Positions 59,065 to 64,000 of a DNA stretch of 64,000 nucleotides are shown here, in pieces. Every line of letters begins with the position of its first letter. Position 1 is the first letter of the stretch. The notes beneath the pieces are model-generated. The model did no database searches. It saw only the letters and a program-made list of their open reading frames with translations, and had not been told where the DNA came from. A program made the position numbers and the translations under genes. The DNA is from a virus: positions 30,959 through 94,958 of the IMG/VR virus record IMGVR_UViG_3300030616_000001, one strand, 5' to 3'.

Positions 59065-59092
59065 ATTATACAAAATTCCCTGTACAGGTCAA
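59065..59092 (-). promoter_or_regulatory. Early promoter upstream of HNH gene
   Basis: TTGACC (59092-59087), a 16-nt spacer and TATAAT (59070-59065). AT-rich flanks stand out in this GC-rich genome. Confidence 0.78.
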
Positions 59093-59216
59093 TAAAAATC
59101 ACTACTTACACAACTTTTTTAGAAAAGTGAGTGTTTACGACGACTTACATCACATAAAAATGGGACCCGCCAGGGGTTGGCCGGGTCACGAGGTGTTACC
59201 AGGCGGTAAAATCGGG

Positions 59217-59233
59217 ACCCCTTGCCAAGGGGT
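59217..59233 (-). terminator. Terminator after the fibre gene block
   Basis: ACCCCTT and AAGGGGT form a 7-bp stem with a 3-nt loop, and CCCGATTTTA follows on the minus strand. It separates the fibre genes from the early promoter. The rest of 59093-59272 has no gene. Confidence 0.6.
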
Positions 59234-59272
59234 GGACCAGGACCTTGCGGAGGGGGCGGCTGCCGCCGCGCG

Positions 59273-59803
59273 TCACATCGAGGTGAGAAGGTGGATCACG
59301 TAGCCGCTGGCCGCGACCGCGGCGCCGATCAGCCCGCCGACCCACAGGACCGGGCGCGGGATCTCGTAGTGTCCGTTGGCGGAGTTGCGGATCAGGCCGC
59401 GCTGCGGCGTGATCTGGCCCGTGGGGTCGTCCCGGAAGTCACGGACGTCCACGGCGTCGTCACTGTCCGATTCGGCCCGGCGCATCGCCTTGCGGCGAGC
59501 CGGACACCGATCCCCGTGGGCGTTGATCGCGTCGCTGATCCGATCCGGCAGCCCCTGGACCGTGGGCTGGAGTTCGTCGCGGATCTCGTGCCATAAGCCC
59601 CGCGTCGATTGCTCAAGCGCGGCCTGGGACTTGCCGATCTCCCCGACTTCCGACCGCATCCCCTTCACGTCGGACCCGACAGCCTTCATGGTGGCCGTGA
59701 TCGACGCGAAGGCGGCGCTGCAGTCGGCCCGCATCGTGTGTTCTTCAGATTTACCGCCGGGCTTGAACGGCGGCGGTGAGTCGCTGGTGGTATGGGGCGG
59801 CAC
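59273..59803 (-). CDS. Membrane-anchored coiled-coil protein
   Basis: 176 aa from GTG at 59803 behind AAGGAGGT, a near-perfect ribosome site; a longer in-frame ATG at 59857 overlaps the fibre gene and has a weak site. Coiled-coil-like middle (GMRSEVGEIGKSQAALEQST) and a C-terminal span (VLWVGGLIGAAVAASGYVIH). Possibly a lysis or envelope protein. Confidence 0.62.
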   Translation of the reverse strand: MPPHTTSDSPPPFKPGGKSEEHTMRADCSAAFASITATMKAVGSDVKGMRSEVGEIGKSQAALEQSTRGLWHEIRDELQPTVQGLPDRISDAINAHGDRCPARRKAMRRAESDSDDAVDVRDFRDDPTGQITPQRGLIRNSANGHYEIPRPVLWVGGLIGAAVAASGYVIHLLTSM

Positions 59804-59817
59804 TGGGGACCTCCTTG

Positions 59818-59842
59818 ACGCGCCTCGAGCGCGAGAGCGCGT
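59818..59842 (-). promoter_or_regulatory. Hairpin before membrane coiled-coil gene
   Basis: ACGCGC and GCGCGT pair around a 13-nt loop at the fibre stop codon, directly upstream of AAGGAGGT. Confidence 0.35.
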
Positions 59843-60906
59843 TAGAAGGTCATCCACCCCGCCGGTGTCGCGTGGATCACCAGCTTGTCCCAGGCCACCA
59901 CGATCGCCGCGGGGCCGCCCGCGCCGTCGATGGTTTCGCCGCCGTTGGGCACCACGTTGATCGCGGCCACGCCGGCGTTGCCCATCGCGTCCTTGATCAC
60001 GTAAACCTTGCCCGGGGGCACGGTCGCCACTGCGGGCAGATCCACCTGGACCACACCACCCGTCGTGTCCACGTCCAGGATCACGTCGGCCGGCGCCGCC
60101 GGGTAGGGGGACATGCCGAAGTTGACCGTGGTCAACGCCATGACCCCCTCCACCAGCGACTGGACCGCGCTGTGGTCGGTGCCGTCACCGGTCCGGTGGG
60201 CGTCGTTCAGCGCGACGTTGGCGTGGTCGGAGCCGTCGCCCAGGGCGTGGGCGCGGTTGGACTTGACGAGACGGGCCGAGCTGAGGCTGAGCCAGCCCAC
60301 GCCGTCGCTGATGAAGGCCGCACCTTCGTTGTTTGAGGCGATGGTAAACGCGGCGGCCACGCCGTCGATGGTTTCCGCGCCGTCGGGGGTCACCGCGATC
60401 TGGTTGGCGCCGGCGCCCTGGGTGTGGTCCAGGACGCTGATCACGCGCCCCGTGCGGTTCGCCGCCGAGGGCAGGTTGACCACGGACGGGCCGCCGATCC
60501 CGGTCGTGTCGACGAGGACCGCGTCCACGCCGTCGGCGACGGCGTAGGGGGTTGCGGCCATCTCGTAGATCGCCCCGGTCGGGCCGAGCTTGGTCCAGTC
60601 CGCGCCGTTCCACGCGATCTCGTCGCCCGCCTCGAACTCCTGGCCCGTGTTGGTCTTGGTGGGGTCGTTGTCCACGACGTCGGCCTGGACCTCGTAGACC
60701 CAGCCGTTCTGCACGTCGCCGGGATCGGGGAAGTCCGCGGCCACCGCGACCGCCCCCTTGAACAGCATGGGGTTCGTCATCGTGGCGACGGCGGCCTCGT
60801 TCGCGTTGACCTGCGCGATGATCTCGTTCGTCTTGGTGACGAGCACGCTGTCGCTCGGCCCCATCACGCCCGAGGCCTGGTCCTGTGTGACCTGATCGAT
60901 TGCCAT
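59842..60906 (-). CDS. Fibre protein with tandem beta modules
   Basis: 354 aa. SDSVLVTKTNEIIAQVNANE at the N-terminus is loosely like the anchor of the other fibres. Two ETIDG modules (about 185 and 330) each end in a GW or GWMTF segment. Between them HALGDGSDHANVALND and HRTGDGTDHSAV repeat, common in tail fibres. Probably binds the host surface. Confidence 0.72.
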   Translation of the reverse strand: MAIDQVTQDQASGVMGPSDSVLVTKTNEIIAQVNANEAAVATMTNPMLFKGAVAVAADFPDPGDVQNGWVYEVQADVVDNDPTKTNTGQEFEAGDEIAWNGADWTKLGPTGAIYEMAATPYAVADGVDAVLVDTTGIGGPSVVNLPSAANRTGRVISVLDHTQGAGANQIAVTPDGAETIDGVAAAFTIASNNEGAAFISDGVGWLSLSSARLVKSNRAHALGDGSDHANVALNDAHRTGDGTDHSAVQSLVEGVMALTTVNFGMSPYPAAPADVILDVDTTGGVVQVDLPAVATVPPGKVYVIKDAMGNAGVAAINVVPNGGETIDGAGGPAAIVVAWDKLVIHATPAGWMTF

Positions 60907-60923
60907 TTCGGATCTCCTTTCTT

Positions 60924-60939
60924 CGCGGCCTCGACCGCG
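60924..60939 (-). promoter_or_regulatory. Leader hairpin before fibre gene
   Basis: CGCGG and CCGCG with a 6-nt loop, 10-20 nt before the ribosome site. ACACG precedes it on the minus strand, as in the TGGGC hairpins. Confidence 0.4.
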
Positions 60940-60957
60940 TGTTTGGCTTGAGAAACC

Positions 60958-61161
60958 CTATCCCAGGCGCCCACCCCTGGTGTGCACCGTCACCCACTCC
61001 GCGCCGTCCCACGCCTTCACGACGTTGGCGGCTGTGTCCAGGACCGTGTCGTTGACGGCCGGGTCCTGGGGATACTCGTCCTCACCGGCCGCCTCCGTGG
61101 CGCCAAGGGCCGCCGCGACCTGGGCGGTGTAGTCGAGCCGCATCTTTCGCAATGAGAACAT
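60958..61161 (-). CDS. Small virion-region protein
   Basis: 67 aa from ATG at 61161 with GGAGGTGACG in front. DTAANVVKAWDGAEWVTVHT is a fibre-type end module (W.G.EWV). Perhaps a small attachment protein. Confidence 0.58.
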   Translation of the reverse strand: MFSLRKMRLDYTAQVAAALGATEAAGEDEYPQDPAVNDTVLDTAANVVKAWDGAEWVTVHTRGGRLG

Positions 61162-61170
61162 CGTCACCTC

Positions 61171-62370
61171 CTACGGAACCACGATACCGGTGGAGTCGAT
61201 CCACGCGCCACCGTTCCAAGTTAGCCACGCCCCTGGTCCCGGACCACCACCGGGCAGCAGATCCTGCGCCCAGAACCGGTACTGGACCGGCGGGTTGGCG
61301 GGCCGCGCATCGGGACCACCGACACCGGTCGTGCCCTGGCCCTGCTGTGCCGTGCCCAGGATGAACGAGGCGCCGTTCATGATCCAGTTGCCCATCGGCG
61401 GTGCGCCTGGGTTGTCCAGGATCAGGTTGCCCATCGCCAGGACGGTGCCGGCGTCGGCCTCGACAGCGTTACCTGCGAATCCGCCGAACGCGAACAGGTT
61501 GGCGCACATGGCGAAGGCCCCGTTCTTGAGGCGCAGTCCGTTGGTCGCGGACAGGGTGGCGCCGGTGAACACCGCGAACGCGCCATCGGCCTCGAGCGCC
61601 CACGCCGTGGGACTCGTCTCGCTCGCGTTGATCCCCACCGACGCGCCGAACATGCCGAACGCGCCGTTAAGCAGCTTGACCCCGCGCTCCGAGTCGCCGC
61701 CGCCGCCGCCCAGGAACCAGATGAATCCGGCCCCGTCGGCGACAACGCCCTCGCTTCCCGATCCCGCGTCCACCCCGGCGTAGATCATGATCAGGGACGC
61801 GCCATGAGGGTTCGGCTCGACGGAGACGGCACGTGCCACGCCCGTGGCCTTGCACTCCATGTTGAACAGGAACGTCTCGTAGGTGCCGGCGGCGAGGCCG
61901 TCGTCGACGTGGCGGACAGCGGAGTCGGTCGGCACCGCGCTGTTCGTCTCCACCCACAACCCGTTCACGAACGAGTCGAACGGCGGCACGGTCAAGGTGT
62001 GGCCCGAGCTCGAGCGGATCCTGGTCACGCCGGCAGGGCCAAACCGCGCCACATCGACGAGGCGTACGTGCCGCTTCAACACCACGTTCTCCACGTACAG
62101 GCCCGGTGCCACCTCGATGATGTACGGCTTGGTCGGGGAGGCGTCGGTGATGCCGTCGATCGCGGCCTGGATCTGCTTGAACGGACGCCCTGCCGATCCG
62201 TCTGGTGTGTACGAGTCCGTCCGTAGTCCATCGACGTGTACGATTGTCCCCGCGAGGGACATCAGATTGGACTCTGCGATCAGCTCGTTGATCCTGGTCG
62301 CAACGGGGTCGTCGTACCCGCTGAGGATGCCCTGGATGTCGTCCGCGGCGAGTCGTTTGATCTGCGTCAT
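61171..62370 (-). CDS. Beta-helix tail fibre/tailspike
   Basis: 399 aa. Anchor region AADDIQGILSGYDDP and INELIAESN shared with the fibre at 5917-7035. IQAAIDGITD, then YIIEVAPGLYVENVVLK begins a right-handed beta-helix like pectate-lyase folds; repeating N-G-A-F-x-M-F/C turns continue to about 320. The C-terminal WNGGAWIDSTG is a fibre end module. Likely receptor or polysaccharide binding; no catalytic site recognised. Confidence 0.78.
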   Translation of the reverse strand: MTQIKRLAADDIQGILSGYDDPVATRINELIAESNLMSLAGTIVHVDGLRTDSYTPDGSAGRPFKQIQAAIDGITDASPTKPYIIEVAPGLYVENVVLKRHVRLVDVARFGPAGVTRIRSSSGHTLTVPPFDSFVNGLWVETNSAVPTDSAVRHVDDGLAAGTYETFLFNMECKATGVARAVSVEPNPHGASLIMIYAGVDAGSGSEGVVADGAGFIWFLGGGGGDSERGVKLLNGAFGMFGASVGINASETSPTAWALEADGAFAVFTGATLSATNGLRLKNGAFAMCANLFAFGGFAGNAVEADAGTVLAMGNLILDNPGAPPMGNWIMNGASFILGTAQQGQGTTGVGGPDARPANPPVQYRFWAQDLLPGGGPGPGAWLTWNGGAWIDSTGIVVP

Positions 62371-62379
62371 CTTCTCCTC

Positions 62380-62676
62380 CTACTCCTCGAGGCCGAGAGG
62401 GAGCGGCCCTCTGCTATCGGGCAAGCTCGCAGCGGCTACCCAGCGAACGACTACGCGGTCGGGTGAGCCTCCCTGCGGGGCGTCCTTCAGAGCGACCGAA
62501 AAGGACGACTGCCCGACGTCTACCGCCTCGACCTCCACACCAGGCTCGGCCGTCAGCGCGACCTCGTATTCACCCGAGAACGGCTCGTCGAATGTGACCT
62601 CGGAGCGGTCCTGCCCGACGTCGATCAGCGCAGTCCCAAACCGCTGCGGGCCAGTCGTGATTTCGCCTCGTTCCAT
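62380..62676 (-). CDS. Small lectin-like protein (H-type lectin-like)
   Basis: 98 aa. GTALIDVGQDRSEVTFDEPF then EYEVALTAEPGVEVEA, VDVGQSSFSVAL and VVVRWVAA match the strand order of H-type lectin domains (V-F-F..W). Found in phage fibre chaperones or tips. Probably binds sugar at the tail tip (inference). Confidence 0.55.
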   Translation of the reverse strand: MERGEITTGPQRFGTALIDVGQDRSEVTFDEPFSGEYEVALTAEPGVEVEAVDVGQSSFSVALKDAPQGGSPDRVVVRWVAAASLPDSRGPLPLGLEE

Positions 62677-62687
62677 AGCGACTCCTC

Positions 62688-64000
62688 CTAATCCTTGAAC
62701 AGCGACGGACCGGGCACGGCATTGATGGCGCCAGCCGCGTTGTTCCACCCGTAGAGGGTGAAGAGAAATCCGTCGTGGTAGAGCATCCGTCCAACGAACA
62801 AACCCGTCGGCAAAAGCTGGTCGTAGTCTTCCCTGCTGACGAAGTGCCTGATCCCAGGAATGAACGGAACACCGGTCGTCGCCGGCGTCGCCATCTCGAC
62901 GAACTGATCGCCGTAGAAGCTGGCGACGTACATGCGTCGCGCAGGGGTGCCAGGCATCGCAACGGACGGGTCGTGAACGAGGCCGAGCCACATCTTCCTG
63001 CCGTCGTGGCAAATCGCGGCCGCGTTGTTCGAGATGTCCGCGTTGGCGAGGGCAGCCATGTCGCCGTGTCCGCGGTTGGCCTGAAGTGCTGCCGAGGGTT
63101 CCCACATGAACAGAGAACCTGTGCTTGCTGTCTCGTCTACTACGCACCAGACACGACGACCATCGCAGGCGAAAGCTACCGGAGCACCCGACCCTGCGCT
63201 GGGGGTATACGGCCCGTCCGAGCCAGCTCCGCAGGTGACCACGCTCGCGCTACAGATTTGCGTCGTACCGCCGGTGACGCCGAACATGATCTCGTCTGCG
63301 AATTCGTTGTACACGAGGTCGGTGACGAACTCGTTGAGGCCGACGGCATTACCGATCCCTGTGGCGATAGCTCCACCTGTGCGCGGCACACTCCCGAGGA
63401 ACTGTCCACCTGAAAGCTGCTCGCCGCCGAAGCACATGATGAGGTAGTTGGAACGCGCGAGCTTGATCTTCGAGAAATAGTGCGTGGAGCCACCCGGTCC
63501 GCAGCTCGCCGCGACCGTTGACTGCCACTGCTTCGTCCACGTTGCGAGATCGAAGCAGTAGACGGTGGTGTTCACGTTGCCCGCGTCGCTGCACATGAGG
63601 TAGAAGAACGCCTCGTCCGCGACACAGCTCAACGGCTGGTCACCGACTGTCATCTGCGGACTCAGATCGTGCAACGTGAACAGGGTATCCGGCGGGATGC
63701 GCCGGAAAAACGTCTCAATCACAATCTGCGATGCTGACTGAATTCCGGTCAGCGTAGGCTCCCAAACGGTCCCTCCCTCCGCAGTCAGCGGACGCGCTGT
63801 TCTCGCGAAGTCCGTGTACGCACCAGAGAGGACCACGCCAGGGAGATCCATGTCCTGAGAGGCATCTCGATTAAGGACGTCCTGATACGTGACTTGCGGC
63901 AGGTAGTTTCCGCCGAGCACACCGCTGACGTGAAGGCCGTTGTGGAGACAGAGCGGCTTGATGTCGTGGTACCACCGCTGGCTGACCAGCTCGGACGATG
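62688..64000 (-). CDS. Large virion protein, 5' end outside window
   Basis: At least 437 aa, open to the edge, where SSELVSQRWYHDIK is seen. Repeating beta blocks (FYLMCSDAG, YVASFYGDQFVEM, GFLFTLYGWN) look like a beta-propeller or fibre. First gene of the fibre set in this window. A start is not seen. Confidence 0.6.
   Translation of the reverse strand, partial: SSELVSQRWYHDIKPLCLHNGLHVSGVLGGNYLPQVTYQDVLNRDASQDMDLPGVVLSGAYTDFARTARPLTAEGGTVWEPTLTGIQSASQIVIETFFRRIPPDTLFTLHDLSPQMTVGDQPLSCVADEAFFYLMCSDAGNVNTTVYCFDLATWTKQWQSTVAASCGPGGSTHYFSKIKLARSNYLIMCFGGEQLSGGQFLGSVPRTGGAIATGIGNAVGLNEFVTDLVYNEFADEIMFGVTGGTTQICSASVVTCGAGSDGPYTPSAGSGAPVAFACDGRRVWCVVDETASTGSLFMWEPSAALQANRGHGDMAALANADISNNAAAICHDGRKMWLGLVHDPSVAMPGTPARRMYVASFYGDQFVEMATPATTGVPFIPGIRHFVSREDYDQLLPTGLFVGRMLYHDGFLFTLYGWNNAAGAINAVPGPSLFKD

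Noticed and set aside
1-64000. Integrase, CRISPR array or tRNA genes
   Set aside because: Looked for but nothing recognisable seen by eye; a tRNA scan would be needed to exclude tRNAs.

Overview
This window is a contiguous piece of a tailed dsDNA bacteriophage genome. It holds a large terminase, a portal, a gp7/MuF-type minor head protein, several fibre proteins, a lysis cassette and replication/recombination genes. DNA is GC-rich throughout. All ~100 genes I support lie on the minus strand, mostly joined by ATGA/GTGA/TGATG stop-start overlaps, so transcription runs from position 64000 toward 1. I saw no integrase, tape measure, tail tube or major capsid gene. Those may lie outside the window. 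The host is not determined. The only hint is a lipoprotein with Thr-Asp repeats and a DUF1566-like domain (25188-26093), a style common in Myxococcota.

Layout, in transcription order. 64000-59273: receptor-binding and fibre genes, including a beta-helix fibre and a small lectin-like protein, ending at a hairpin terminator near 59225. 59092-53769: early-type genes behind AT-rich promoters, starting with an HNH protein and ending with a 505-aa coiled-coil protein. 53388-50269: a MoxR/RavA-like AAA+ ATPase, a VWA protein and a small partner, flanked by copies of a 26-nt element. 50104-42612: regulator, Cas4/AddB-like protein, YqaJ exonuclease, RecT annealase, replication initiator and DnaB helicase. 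42594-32364: mixed genes with amidase, transglycosylase, holin/spanin-like genes, a DUF5131 protein and an HNH protein. 32341-26824: SSB, adenine methyltransferase, small conserved phage proteins, an ASCH-like protein and a RuvC-like resolvase. 26827-18653: RHH regulator, lipoprotein, then a trio of PD-(D/E)XK nuclease, Spo11/TopoVI-A-like protein and DUF3268 zinc finger, then an RMF-like gene and many small proteins. 18634-10644: a promoter with RHH regulator, a TerS candidate, then queD-folE-queC-queE-dpdA, a ParB-like gene and TerL. 10660-1: portal, a fibre with YadA-like repeats, a minor head protein fused to a zincin domain, and an acidic scaffold candidate.

Working together: QueD, FolE, QueE and QueC make preQ0 from GTP, and DpdA is predicted to put it into phage DNA in place of guanine, probably as protection from host nucleases. 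The genes sit inside the packaging module. The exonuclease, RecT, SSB, resolvase and helicase form a phage-encoded replication and recombination set. The least explained parts are the Spo11-like/nuclease/zinc-finger trio, the AAA-VWA cassette with its flanking repeats, a family of look-alike hairpins just upstream of ribosome binding sites, and two identical 12-bp palindromes in promoter regions.
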